Source of the DNA: Candidatus Ozemobacteraceae bacterium
GTDB lineage: Bacteria; Muiribacteriota; Ozemobacteria; Ozemobacterales; Ozemobacteraceae
Assembly (NCBI GenBank): GCA_035373905.1
Contig: DAOSOK010000033.1
Span: forward strand, 1 to 64,000
DNA length: 64,000 nucleotides
Reading direction: 5' to 3'
The notes under the pieces were generated by a model. It saw only the letters and a list, made by a program, of their open reading frames with translations, was not told the DNA's origin and ran no database searches. Of the stretch, positions 41,362 to 50,331 are shown piece by piece (positions within the stretch are counted from its first letter, which is position 1; each line of letters begins with the position of its first letter). The translations under genes were made by a program, and so were the position numbers.

Positions 41362-42843
41362 ATGCAGACACAGCGGACGGAAACGGAACCTTCGCAGACG
41401 ACGCCGGCCGGGCCGGAAGCATCCGGCGCAATTGCGAGGCGGGCGGCACCCGGAGCGCGCGGGGTCGATCTGACGAGCGGAAGCATCTGGAAGCACCTGA
41501 TTGCGTTTTCCATGCCGATGCTCGCCGGGAGTCTCCTGCAGACCTCGTATAACATCATCAACGCCGTCTGGGTTGGCAAGTATCTCGGGAACGAGGCGCT
41601 GGCGGCCGTGACCGTCTGCTTCCCGCCGCTGTTCCTGATGATGGCGATGGCGAATGGCCTCGGCATGGCCGCCTCGGTGATGGCGTCGCAGGCCTACGGG
41701 GCGAAGGACGATTCCGGGGTCAGGGTCATCGTCGATACGGGGGTTGCCCTGACGATCGGCCTCTCGATCGTCTGCCTCGTCGCGGGCCACGAAGGGGCCG
41801 AATCGCTGCTTCGCCTGATGGGAACGGCCCCGGACGTCCTGCCGCTGGCCGTGCCGTATCTGCGCCTGTTATCGTTCACGGTGCCGGTGATGTTCGGCCT
41901 GTTTCTGCTGACGGCGCTGCTGCGCGGCGTGGGCGACTCGAAAACGCCGCTCTGGTTCCAGACCGGGTCGGTGATCGCGACGATCGTGCTGGATCCGGTG
42001 CTCATCTTCGGCCTCGCCGGGGCGCCCCGCATGGGGCTGAACGGAACGGCCGTCGCGACCCTTGTGACCCAGATCGGCGCTCTCATCGCCCTCGGGCTGT
42101 ATCTGCGCGCGAGACGCCATATCGCGATGCCGGGAAGAGGGCTGCTGACGCCGAGTATCGCCGTCGGCTGGAGATTGCTGAAGATCGGGGTTCCCTCGAT
42201 GATCCAGCAGGGGCTGGTGTCGTTCGGCATGGTCGTCCTGGTGAGCCTCGTGAACGGGTTCGGCCGGGATGTGACGGCGGCATTCGGCGCAGGCATGCGG
42301 ATCGACCAGCTGGCGTTCATGCCCGCGATGAGCATCGGCACGGCCGTTTCCAGCATCGCCGGCCAGAATATCGGCGCCAGACTGTTCGACAGGGTCGACC
42401 AGGCGTTCCGCGCGGGCGTGGCGATGTGTCTCGTGTCGGGGGGGCTTGCCGCTGCGGTCGCTCTCTTGCTGCCCGAGACAGTCATGCGGGCGTTTCTGTC
42501 GGACCGGGCGAGCATCGAGATCGGCTGCGAATACCTCCGGATCACCTCGATCGGCTATCTGCTGTTCTCGGTGATGTTCGTCAGCAACGGCGTCATCAAT
42601 GGGGCCGGCGACACGATGGCGACGACGTTCTTCTCGCTGCTCGGCCTCTGGATCATCAGACTCCCGATCGCGGTCGCCCTTTCGCGGGCGTGGCACCATC
42701 AGAAAGGTATCTGGTGGGCGGTGGTCGTCAGCTTCGGCGCGGCCATGACCGTCAGCCTGCTGTATTACAGGTCGGGACGCTGGAAGCGAGTGTTGAAGAA
42801 CGCGATGCCGGCGGCGCAGCCGCAAGTGGACAGCCCCGGATGA
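41362..42843 (+). CDS. MATE-family multidrug/toxin exporter
   Basis: Twelve-helix MATE (DinF/NorM-type) exporter, 493 residues from ATG 41362; a TTG at 41329 would add 11 residues. The N-terminal tail is polar, then IWKHLIAFSMPMLAGSLLQTSYNIINAVWVGKYLGNEALAAV, the canonical MATE start. The second half begins at WRLLKIGVPSMIQQGLVSFGMVVLVSLV. Drives efflux of organic cations by H+ or Na+ gradient. The stop overlaps the next gene's start (ATGA at 42840), making the radical SAM protein its translational partner. Confidence 0.9.
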   Translation: MQTQRTETEPSQTTPAGPEASGAIARRAAPGARGVDLTSGSIWKHLIAFSMPMLAGSLLQTSYNIINAVWVGKYLGNEALAAVTVCFPPLFLMMAMANGLGMAASVMASQAYGAKDDSGVRVIVDTGVALTIGLSIVCLVAGHEGAESLLRLMGTAPDVLPLAVPYLRLLSFTVPVMFGLFLLTALLRGVGDSKTPLWFQTGSVIATIVLDPVLIFGLAGAPRMGLNGTAVATLVTQIGALIALGLYLRARRHIAMPGRGLLTPSIAVGWRLLKIGVPSMIQQGLVSFGMVVLVSLVNGFGRDVTAAFGAGMRIDQLAFMPAMSIGTAVSSIAGQNIGARLFDRVDQAFRAGVAMCLVSGGLAAAVALLLPETVMRAFLSDRASIEIGCEYLRITSIGYLLFSVMFVSNGVINGAGDTMATTFFSLLGLWIIRLPIAVALSRAWHHQKGIWWAVVVSFGAAMTVSLLYYRSGRWKRVLKNAMPAAQPQVDSPG

Positions 42844-44426
42844 GCCTCGTCCCGGACGAAACGGTGCTTCTCATCCATCCGCCTACGGTGCGCGCCTGTG
42901 AGCCGCCGGCGGGAATCGCGATGCTGGCGGGCGTCCTCCGGGCCGCGGGGGTGGCGTGCCGCCTCTGGGACGCCAACCTCGAGGGGCAGCTGACACTGAT
43001 CCGGGAGTTTCCGGCATCGGCGGAGGTCGACACCTGGACGAGGCGGGCCGCGAGAGACCGTGGCGAACATCTTCGCCGACTGCGCGACGGAACGGCGTTC
43101 GCAAATCCCGATACCTACCGCCGGGTTGTCGGGGACCTGGATCGCCTGTTGGAAAAAGGCCCATGGAGGGGAACCGGCCGTCATCTGGGCCTGGTCGATG
43201 CGACGGACGACTTCCTGCGGCCGACACGGAGCGCCGACCTGCTCCGGGCCGCGGCGCAGCCGCTGGATGACCCCTACGTGGCGGCGCTCAGGCCTCGGTT
43301 CGAGGAGATTCTCGAGGAGAAGATGCCCGGGGTGATCGGGATCTCCCTCAATTATCTCTCGCAGGCCCTGAGCGCGTTCGCCTTTGCCGGGCTCGTCCGT
43401 CGCATCGCGCCGCGAGCCCGTCTGGTGGCGGGCGGCGGCCTCGTGACGACCTGGATGTCGCGCCCCGGCTGGCGTTCGCCCTTTGGCGGGCTGTTCGATG
43501 AGATGGTGTCAGGCCCGGGGGAGACCGCTTTGATTCGTATCGCAAAAAAGAAAATATCATCTGATGTTGAAATCGGAACGCCGGTTTCGACAAGGATGGC
43601 AGACGTCGCTCGTCATGCCGCGTTCGATCTCCTCCCGCTTCCCGACTACTTATCTCCGGGGGTGGTTCTTCCCGTGTCGACCGCGTCCGGATGCTACTGG
43701 CGGCGCTGTTCCTTTTGCCCGGAAAAGGCCGAAGGAAACGCGTGGCGGCCGGCAGAGCCGCGGGCGCTGCTGCAGGACGTTCATCGCATGACCGAGCGGA
43801 TGAAGCCCCGCATGATCCACTGGCTCGACAACGCCCTTTCCCCAGCGTTTTTGCGTGCTCTGCCCGTGAATCCTCCGGGGATTCCCTGGTTCGGATTCGC
43901 CCGGTTCGAGTCGTTCCTTGCCGAAGACGGCGTGGCGGAAAGCCTTGCGCGCTCGGGCTGCGCGATGCTCCAGCTCGGCCTCGAATCCGGCGATCAGGAC
44001 GTTCTGGACGCGTTGGGCAAGGGCATTCGGCTCGACGTCGCCGAAGACATCCTCGCAAAACTTCACCGGGCGGGGATCGGCACATACGTCTATCTGCTGT
44101 TCGGAACGCCTGCCGAAGATGAAGCGGCCGCCCGTCGCACCCTTGCCTGGGTTGCCGGCCATGCCGGGACGATCGGTTTCCTCAATCTCGCCATCTTCAA
44201 CCTTCCGGTGTGTGCCGAGGAAACGGCTGGCCTCGACATCAGGCCGTTTTCAGAAGGGGATCTATCCCTGTATCTCGAATTCACTCATCCCCGCAGATGG
44301 AACCGCGGCGCCGTCCGTCGCTTTCTCGACGCTGAATTCCGCCGCAATGCGGCGATACGTCCCATCCTCCGTCGCGATCCGCCTTTCTTCACTTCGAGTC
44401 ACGCTCCTTTCTTTTCGCTGGGATGA
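42840..44426 (+). CDS. B12-binding-type radical SAM protein
   Basis: 528 residues. The N-terminal 200 residues resemble the cobalamin-binding region of B12 radical SAM proteins (VLLIHPPTVRACEPPAGIAMLAGVLRAAGV; GVIGISLNYLSQAL; VAGGGLVTTWM), and the radical SAM barrel starts around 285. The cluster cysteines are in SGCYWRRCSFC, a C-x4-C-x2-C spacing known from the CYWxxCxFC branch rather than the usual C-x3-C-x2-C. LGLESGDQDVLDALGKGI is the typical mid-barrel motif. Branch members methylate or rearrange natural products or peptides. Coupled to the MATE exporter, it may make the exported compound; no precursor peptide is visible. Confidence 0.85.
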   Translation: MSLVPDETVLLIHPPTVRACEPPAGIAMLAGVLRAAGVACRLWDANLEGQLTLIREFPASAEVDTWTRRAARDRGEHLRRLRDGTAFANPDTYRRVVGDLDRLLEKGPWRGTGRHLGLVDATDDFLRPTRSADLLRAAAQPLDDPYVAALRPRFEEILEEKMPGVIGISLNYLSQALSAFAFAGLVRRIAPRARLVAGGGLVTTWMSRPGWRSPFGGLFDEMVSGPGETALIRIAKKKISSDVEIGTPVSTRMADVARHAAFDLLPLPDYLSPGVVLPVSTASGCYWRRCSFCPEKAEGNAWRPAEPRALLQDVHRMTERMKPRMIHWLDNALSPAFLRALPVNPPGIPWFGFARFESFLAEDGVAESLARSGCAMLQLGLESGDQDVLDALGKGIRLDVAEDILAKLHRAGIGTYVYLLFGTPAEDEAAARRTLAWVAGHAGTIGFLNLAIFNLPVCAEETAGLDIRPFSEGDLSLYLEFTHPRRWNRGAVRRFLDAEFRRNAAIRPILRRDPPFFTSSHAPFFSLG

Positions 44427-44503
44427 GCAGACACGGACCGGAACTCCCCATGCACGCCTGCACGGTTGCGACATCTGCGATGTGGAGGTAGTCTGGTGCG
44501 AAT

Positions 44504-46345
44504 ATGGAAATCGTTGTCGTGTTCTTCGTCATGGTGCTCCTGCCGGCATTCATCTATCTCGTAACGGCCGAGGAGATCGATGACTCGTTGAGTCACAAGA
44601 TTCCGAGCGAGACATCGACCGATGCTTCGTCTCTGGAATGTGCGGACGACGTTCCCTCGTCCGATACGAAATCCCGAAAGCATCCGCGTCGAACGAATGT
44701 GGCGGATGAAGATGCCGGAAACAGACGGAGCACGCATCTGGAACGTCTTCGTTGGGTCATCCACAAGATTCTTCTCGTGATGCTCTTTCTGCTTGTTGGT
44801 ATTTCCGTCATGGGCATCGGGTTTCTGGGGCTTCTCGCCATGTTGCACATTGCCGACAACGGACTGAGTGCTTTCCTGGAAATGCTGCTCCTGATCGGAG
44901 TGGCGTTGAAACTCTACGAACATTGGCCCCTGCTGCGCGTTCCCGATGCGGTGAGCGTGCAACCGGATGAACGTTCGCGTACGGATGCTCCGGTTGGCAT
45001 CGAGCCGGCAACACGCGATTCGACGATCGTCATCGAACAGCGAACATTCCTTGGGACGCTGCTTCGGGGAATTCTCGCCGTTTGCGGCAGCATCGTGATC
45101 GTGGTGCTGCTGTTGCGCATGAAGGGCATCGAGGCGATTCCATCCTGGGTCATCACGGATGCAATCATCGGCTTCATTGCCGCCGCCGTCCTTATCCGGC
45201 ATGCGAAAAGCGAATATCGCATCGATACCGCTGCGCGAACGATCGTACATGAAGAGATGACCCCCCTCTTCGTGCGCAGGCGGAATATCGCGTTCAAGGA
45301 GATCGCCGCAGTCAGCGTGCGCGGCATGCAGAGAGGATGGCCTCTTTTATATCGATACTACTATATGGAGTTCCAGGTCGTTCTCGTATTCGGCAGCGGC
45401 CTCGTGTTGCCTGTCTTCGACCCGGTCAAGGCCACCGATCATCTTTTTGCGATTCTGGAACGGGAACGCACCCGTGCCCTGGAACTGGCGGACCTTCTCG
45501 GGTGTCCGGTGTGTCCCTGGCGCCATCTCGGTGAAATTCCCTTCTACGCATGGAAAACGGAAATCTCCAGGCTCAGGGACGCCTCGGAGCATCCGAGCGA
45601 TCTCGAGAAATCCCTGCTGGAAACGTATTTTTCCAGTCTCGGCCTCGGCATGATCGAGCCAAAACAGGTGAAAGCCGATATGACGACCAGATTCGAAATG
45701 TTCATTCTGGCGCTGGTCGTCGCTTTTTTCGGCGTGACAACCTGGTATGCGGTGAGCACGGAGTGGAAATTCCTTGCCGAGAATCCGCGTGTTCTCTATC
45801 TGATCCTGCTCGACTGCACGTCCATCGTCGTCACCGTTTTCGGTCTGTGGCATTTTCTCGTGGATGAATACTATGTTTTCGATGTCGATGCCGGGGCTAT
45901 CGAGTATCACTCCCGATGGGCGTTCTGGAAAACCCGGCGATTGATCGGTTGGTTCGATGACATTCGAGACATCCGCATCAACAAGGTCCTCTCCCTCTCT
46001 TCGCCGAAGCGTCAGTTCGCCGTGGAAATCATGCTGGTGAACGGCGACCGTTTCCTCGTATCCGACAAGTCGCCGACACCCGGCGTTCCCGTATTCCGGG
46101 CTTTTGTCCTTACCCGGTTGCTCGGACGCAGGATCATCGACGATCCCGACGCCTTCGAGAATGGGGTTGGGGACATCCGACCGATCGACGATCCGCCCGT
46201 ACCGAAGCCCAGGCTCAGCGGGACTCCTTCCTGGACGCCGACGGGGTTGGGCGGAATTCTCCCGCCTCCCGCCCCGGACATACCCGAGCCGCAGGGGTTT
46301 GGTGGACGACGAAAAAAGTCGCACCGGCGGAAAAGACGAAAATGA
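44504..46345 (+). CDS. Membrane protein with duplicated bPH-like domains
   Basis: 613 residues, unrecognised family. It has a TM at 1-22, an acidic linker, TM segments near 84-142 and 181-231, then a soluble domain (about 234-345) beginning EYRIDTAARTIVHEEM; then two more TMs (about 400-460) and a second soluble domain (455-565) beginning YYVFDVDAGAIEYHS. The two soluble domains share the layout of bacterial PH-like (YdbT/YdbS-type) domains: a strand pair, a turn with F.DI or F.EI, an edge strand ending in a glycine-rich turn, and a final RLLG or LLG. The C-terminus is basic (RRKKSHRRKRRK). The 5' part seems less GC-rich than neighbouring genes. It lies after the radical SAM gene and convergent with the nuclease. 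Confidence 0.55.
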   Translation: MEIVVVFFVMVLLPAFIYLVTAEEIDDSLSHKIPSETSTDASSLECADDVPSSDTKSRKHPRRTNVADEDAGNRRSTHLERLRWVIHKILLVMLFLLVGISVMGIGFLGLLAMLHIADNGLSAFLEMLLLIGVALKLYEHWPLLRVPDAVSVQPDERSRTDAPVGIEPATRDSTIVIEQRTFLGTLLRGILAVCGSIVIVVLLLRMKGIEAIPSWVITDAIIGFIAAAVLIRHAKSEYRIDTAARTIVHEEMTPLFVRRRNIAFKEIAAVSVRGMQRGWPLLYRYYYMEFQVVLVFGSGLVLPVFDPVKATDHLFAILERERTRALELADLLGCPVCPWRHLGEIPFYAWKTEISRLRDASEHPSDLEKSLLETYFSSLGLGMIEPKQVKADMTTRFEMFILALVVAFFGVTTWYAVSTEWKFLAENPRVLYLILLDCTSIVVTVFGLWHFLVDEYYVFDVDAGAIEYHSRWAFWKTRRLIGWFDDIRDIRINKVLSLSSPKRQFAVEIMLVNGDRFLVSDKSPTPGVPVFRAFVLTRLLGRRIIDDPDAFENGVGDIRPIDDPPVPKPRLSGTPSWTPTGLGGILPPPAPDIPEPQGFGGRRKKSHRRKRRK

Positions 46346-46351
46346 ACGATA

Positions 46352-47275
46352 TTACCAGATATTTGAAGGAACCATTTTTTCGATCGCGTCTTCGTGCGGA
46401 TCGTTGAGCGCCCACAGGAAATCCAACCCCGTGAGTTGTTCGATCCGGTCGATGCTCGTGAGAAACTGGCGCGGCGTTTCGGTCCCTCGAACGTTCTGCG
46501 GAACGAGGAACGGGAGGACCCGCACGTCCCGGCCGTCCTCGTCGATCACGATCTTGTAGAACGCATCGGGGATCTCGACCCGCGAGCGGCTCCTGTCACG
46601 GTCGTTCGCTTCGCCGAGCAGCTGCCGGTCATCGTCGAACACCGGCCCCGTCAGGATCCACACCTTGCCGAACCGGGGCGCCCAGACGTCCGACTCGAGC
46701 CGCTCGAGCTTCTGCCAGACGCGCCTGTTCAGGTCGGGCTCCATGGGGACGATATTCGTCAGCAGAAACGTCTCTTTCTGAGCCTCGAAGCCCAGCCGGG
46801 CGGCAATTCCTGCGTTGGGTGCGAGATGCCCGCGGTCGTATCCCGTCGAGGTGAACTCCTCGTGGCGGACTCTGCTCTGGGTGCGTGGATCGGTCTCGAA
46901 CTTCGACGGCCGCTTCCCGGCGGGGCCTTTCGCCGAGCCTTCGAGACTGTAGCCGACCCACAGGGGGTTTTGTCTGAAATCCGAGTATCCTGCGACGTAT
47001 CCTTGGTTGCGGAGTATCGTCAGCGTCGGGTCCTTCTGTGCCGGTCGCGGAAGACCGGCGTAGACGAGGCCGCGTTCGGATTCGGTCTGCCGCTTCGCCT
47101 CGATTTCGGGCGGCCAGCCGCCTTTGGACGGGGGCGGGGCGCCCCGGTGAGGCCAGAAATGCCGGACGCCGACGGCGAGGCAGACGAGGGCGATGAGAAG
47201 GAATAGCCACGGCAGAACTCGGCGGAAACGCGATTTCGGCGATGACGTTTTCCCGACCTTCGAGGCTTTTGACAT
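46352..47275 (-). CDS. Membrane-anchored DNA/RNA non-specific endonuclease
   Basis: 307-residue NUC1/EndA-type nuclease. After a basic N-terminus comes a signal anchor (PWLFLLIALVCLAVGVRHF, about 21-40) and the ColE7-like beta-beta-alpha-metal fold. The catalytic DRGH motif is at 147-150 (GYDRGHLAPNA), and the conserved metal asparagine is in TNIVPMEPDLNRRVW. It probably degrades DNA and RNA outside the cytoplasm, for nutrient or DNA uptake. Start chosen at ATG 47275 with no clear ribosome site; the frame extends to 47320. The upstream gap (47276-47425) holds a TA-rich promoter-like tract at 47295-47325. Confidence 0.9.
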   Translation of the reverse strand: MSKASKVGKTSSPKSRFRRVLPWLFLLIALVCLAVGVRHFWPHRGAPPPSKGGWPPEIEAKRQTESERGLVYAGLPRPAQKDPTLTILRNQGYVAGYSDFRQNPLWVGYSLEGSAKGPAGKRPSKFETDPRTQSRVRHEEFTSTGYDRGHLAPNAGIAARLGFEAQKETFLLTNIVPMEPDLNRRVWQKLERLESDVWAPRFGKVWILTGPVFDDDRQLLGEANDRDRSRSRVEIPDAFYKIVIDEDGRDVRVLPFLVPQNVRGTETPRQFLTSIDRIEQLTGLDFLWALNDPHEDAIEKMVPSNIW

Positions 47276-47425
47276 GACGTTGAAGCGTGTCTCCCGGTAA
47301 GTATATGAAGTGATATACAAAATATGCTGCCCGTCGGCATTCGATACGCCGCTGATACGTTCTATGGTAACATGGGGCGGAAACGGAGATGCCGGACGGT
47401 TGCGGCGGAGACATCGGGAGTCGGA

Positions 47426-49894
47426 ATGGACGCGGAATTCTGGTGGCGACTTGATCTGAACAGCCCCATCGCCGATATCAGGCGGATGGCCGCGGTTCAG
47501 ATGCTTCTCGATCCGCCCCCCGCCTCGGCCGCGGCTGAACTGGCGGACATCGCCGCCCGCGAGGACGATGCGGAAACGCGGGAGATTCTCCGACAGATCA
47601 TATCTGGATTCGCCGGAGGCCCGGCCGGACCAGCGGCGCTATCCGACCCTGGGCCGGCCGAAACGAAAGGCCCCTGGGCGGGGTGGGCCGGCAGCCCGGC
47701 GCAACGTCTGGAATGGCTCGGCCGACTGTCCCCGGAAAAGAGAAAAGAGCTCGCCGGAGATGCTCCCGAGCGGCTTTCACGCGAACGGCATCCGCTCGTC
47801 GCCTCCGCGATGATCCGCATCTTCGGGCGGGCATGGCCGGAACGCAGCCTCGACACCCTCGTGCCGTACGTTTCGCAGGACAACGTCCCGGTTTGTCTTG
47901 CCGCACTCGAAACGCTCCGGCAGCGCAAGCCGGACCTCCTCCTCCCGGCCCTTCCGGCCCTCCTGACCTCCGGCAGTCCTCGCGTCCGAGGTGCCGCGGT
48001 CAGGGCCCTCGCGGAGGTCGACCGCGATGAGGCGCTCGCGCACCTGGAAGCCCTCCTCCTCGACGCCGACCCGTCCCGCCGTCTCGAGGGCCTGCGATGC
48101 TGTTTCCACGCGCGGTTCGAAGACGTGATGCAGCTCCTGCTGAAGGCGATGGCCGTCGAAACCGACCCCAGGCGCCTGACGGCCTACGGGACGCTGTTCG
48201 AGATCAACCCCTCCCTGGAGGCTCCGTTCAGACTGTACGAACTTTCCGAACGCGCGTCACCCCAGGGGGCCGAGGTGCTCAAGCGCCTGGTCGCGGCGTC
48301 CTGCCGTGCCGTCGGAGCCACGCTCCTCTCCCCGGCCGATTTTCAGAAATATCGCGACCGCCTCCAGGAGTGGATCGACAGGCGCGCCGCGGCCGGACTG
48401 GCCCAGGATATCGTTGCCCGGTCGGCGGACGGTCGCGGCATCGATCACGAGTTGACGGTGATGATCGAACGCGCCCGGAATCGCCCCGTCCTGTGGAAGG
48501 CTTTGCAGGATCTTGCGACCCTGCCGATGCCCCCCGCCGCCCGCGCTCTCTTCGTGAAGGCCGTTGGCGGCGCGTCTCCGGCCTCCGGCGAATCGCCTCT
48601 CTCCGCGCGCCCCGCGGAGGCAGGCTCTGCTCCCGCGACGGCGAGCCCGGCTCCGCCCGGCAGAAACGCGGAAGCCGTGAACGCTTCCTCGCCGACGGCG
48701 GCCCCCCCCGCCGGGGAGAAGCAGGGAACGCCGGCCGACAACCTCGAGCTGCTCGCTCTTCTCACCCCCGACGACAGGGAAAAGGCCAGCCGGGAGATCG
48801 TACGTATATTATCTGCTATGGATAAAACGTCCCCCGCTCTCGTCGCAGCCGCGTTTCGCGCAGCGACCAGGTGTTCGGTCGAGACCCAGGCCCCCTCGGC
48901 GCGTCGGGCGCTCAACGGTTCCGACCCCGGCGTCGTTGCGGCGGCCGTCGAGTATCTCGGAAAATTCGCCCCGGACGACATCGAACCGCTCCTCGGTCGC
49001 TTCCTGGCCTCGACGGAACCTCGCGTCAAATCGGCCGCCGTGCGTGTTCTCCAGCGCTCGGATCCCCTCCAGGCCGTTTCGGCTCTGAAGACGATGCTCC
49101 GGAGCAGGCAGATCGAACACCAGAAACTCGGGATCGCCAGCCTCGTGCATGTCGAGTTTTCCCTCGTCAGGGAAGCTCTCGCGGAGCTGCTCGAGACGAA
49201 CCCGCCGGGGGACCTGCTCGAGACGGGCCTGTGCCTGTTCCAGACGAACGCCGATCCGGAAGGGGTGTATCGCCTGTATCTCCTCGAAAAACGCCTGCCC
49301 GTCGAAGCTGCCGGGTATGTTCGAAAGACTCGGCGTGAGATGATGACCTTTCTTGCCGGTTCCGGCCGGCTTTCCCATGACTTCGGCAAAGTCGAGAGCG
49401 AACTGCAGGAACGGGCGGAACGGGAGTCGAAAAAACGGACGACGACCCCTCCGGCGTATGCGTTCAAGATACTTCAGAAGCAGATTCCATCCTCAGACCC
49501 TCCGCCCCCTCCCCGCGGGGACGAGTCGAGCCGCCAGACGGTCGTGGCGGCGGTCGCCGTCTTCGTTGTCCTCGTTTTCGCTGCCGTCGCCTGGAACGTC
49601 ATCCCGGGGACGGGCGGCGAGTCCCTCTCTCAGACCGCGTCCCGATCGGCGTCTTCGATCCCGGGAGGCCGGCTCCAGATCAGGCAGGTTGACGGATGGG
49701 TGCGTGAAGAACGTTCGTCGGCCGACGAGTTCAAGATCGAGGCCGAGACCGGCGAAGTCTTCCGCGTGCCCTGCCGCGATTACGACCCTGTGCCGTCGCT
49801 GGGAAAACGATTCAAGGGGGCCCTCATCCTGATGCGGAAGAACGATGACGGTTCCTGGTTCGCCAGACGGGCCGCCGCCGCCGGTTTGCGGTAG
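47426..49894 (+). CDS. HEAT-repeat membrane protein
   Basis: About 822 residues from ATG 47426 (CGGGAG upstream; the frame opens earlier at 47324). Residues 1-690 form a solenoid of HEAT/PBS-type helical repeats, e.g. NVPVCLAALETLRQRKPDLLLPALPALLTSGSPRVRGAAVRALAEVD and RVKSAAVRVLQRSDPLQAVSALKTMLRSRQIEHQKLGIASL, with a Pro/Ala-rich linker. A single TM helix (about 705-725, VVAAVAVFVVLVFAAVAWNVI) leads to a short extracytoplasmic domain. It begins the operon with the STAS and SpoIIE genes (44-bp gap), so it may be a scaffold for that signalling system. A TA-rich island covers VRILSAMDKTS (48798-48828). Confidence 0.75.
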   Translation: MDAEFWWRLDLNSPIADIRRMAAVQMLLDPPPASAAAELADIAAREDDAETREILRQIISGFAGGPAGPAALSDPGPAETKGPWAGWAGSPAQRLEWLGRLSPEKRKELAGDAPERLSRERHPLVASAMIRIFGRAWPERSLDTLVPYVSQDNVPVCLAALETLRQRKPDLLLPALPALLTSGSPRVRGAAVRALAEVDRDEALAHLEALLLDADPSRRLEGLRCCFHARFEDVMQLLLKAMAVETDPRRLTAYGTLFEINPSLEAPFRLYELSERASPQGAEVLKRLVAASCRAVGATLLSPADFQKYRDRLQEWIDRRAAAGLAQDIVARSADGRGIDHELTVMIERARNRPVLWKALQDLATLPMPPAARALFVKAVGGASPASGESPLSARPAEAGSAPATASPAPPGRNAEAVNASSPTAAPPAGEKQGTPADNLELLALLTPDDREKASREIVRILSAMDKTSPALVAAAFRAATRCSVETQAPSARRALNGSDPGVVAAAVEYLGKFAPDDIEPLLGRFLASTEPRVKSAAVRVLQRSDPLQAVSALKTMLRSRQIEHQKLGIASLVHVEFSLVREALAELLETNPPGDLLETGLCLFQTNADPEGVYRLYLLEKRLPVEAAGYVRKTRREMMTFLAGSGRLSHDFGKVESELQERAERESKKRTTTPPAYAFKILQKQIPSSDPPPPPRGDESSRQTVVAAVAVFVVLVFAAVAWNVIPGTGGESLSQTASRSASSIPGGRLQIRQVDGWVREERSSADEFKIEAETGEVFRVPCRDYDPVPSLGKRFKGALILMRKNDDGSWFARRAAAAGLR

Positions 49895-49938
49895 CATCGG
49901 GCGTGTGCTAGGATACCCCCGAAAGGCGGTCACCCCCA

Positions 49939-50316
49939 ATGCCCGGACTCACCCTGACGATTGAGAACAGGCCGAACTGCGTCATCGTCCGGCTCGACGG
50001 ATACCTCGACGGCGAGACCGGACTACAGCTCCAGCAGCTGCTCGAAGGGCTTCTCTGCCGCGGCGCGCGCGGCATGGTTCTCGATTTTTCGAAGTGCACC
50101 AGCATCAACAGCCTCGGCGTCTCCTGTCTGCTCGAGATCGTGATCCGGATCGTCGAGGATTTCGGCGGAAAACTGGTTCTCGTCGGGTTGAACGAACTCC
50201 AGCGCAGGGTCATGGTCCTGTCGGGAATAATACCTATGTCTATATCCGCGCCGAATCTCGACGAGGCGTGCCGTGCCGCCGGCGGCGAGGATGGCGGCCC
50301 GGGTGGCGACCGGTAA
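49939..50316 (+). CDS. STAS-domain anti-sigma factor antagonist
   Basis: 125-residue STAS-domain protein of the SpoIIAA/RsbV type. The phosphorylation site serine is at position 58 (TSINSLGVS), exactly where SpoIIAA has Ser58; the usual second serine is replaced by leucine. Unphosphorylated antagonists bind and inactivate anti-sigma kinases, and SpoIIE/RsbU phosphatases reset them. It is followed 15 bp later by such a phosphatase. The Gly/Asp-rich C-terminal tail is variable. A TA-rich codon run covers GIIPMSIS. No RsbW-like kinase gene is in the window. Confidence 0.9.
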   Translation: MPGLTLTIENRPNCVIVRLDGYLDGETGLQLQQLLEGLLCRGARGMVLDFSKCTSINSLGVSCLLEIVIRIVEDFGGKLVLVGLNELQRRVMVLSGIIPMSISAPNLDEACRAAGGEDGGPGGDR

Positions 50317-50331
50317 CGTTCCGGCATCCGG

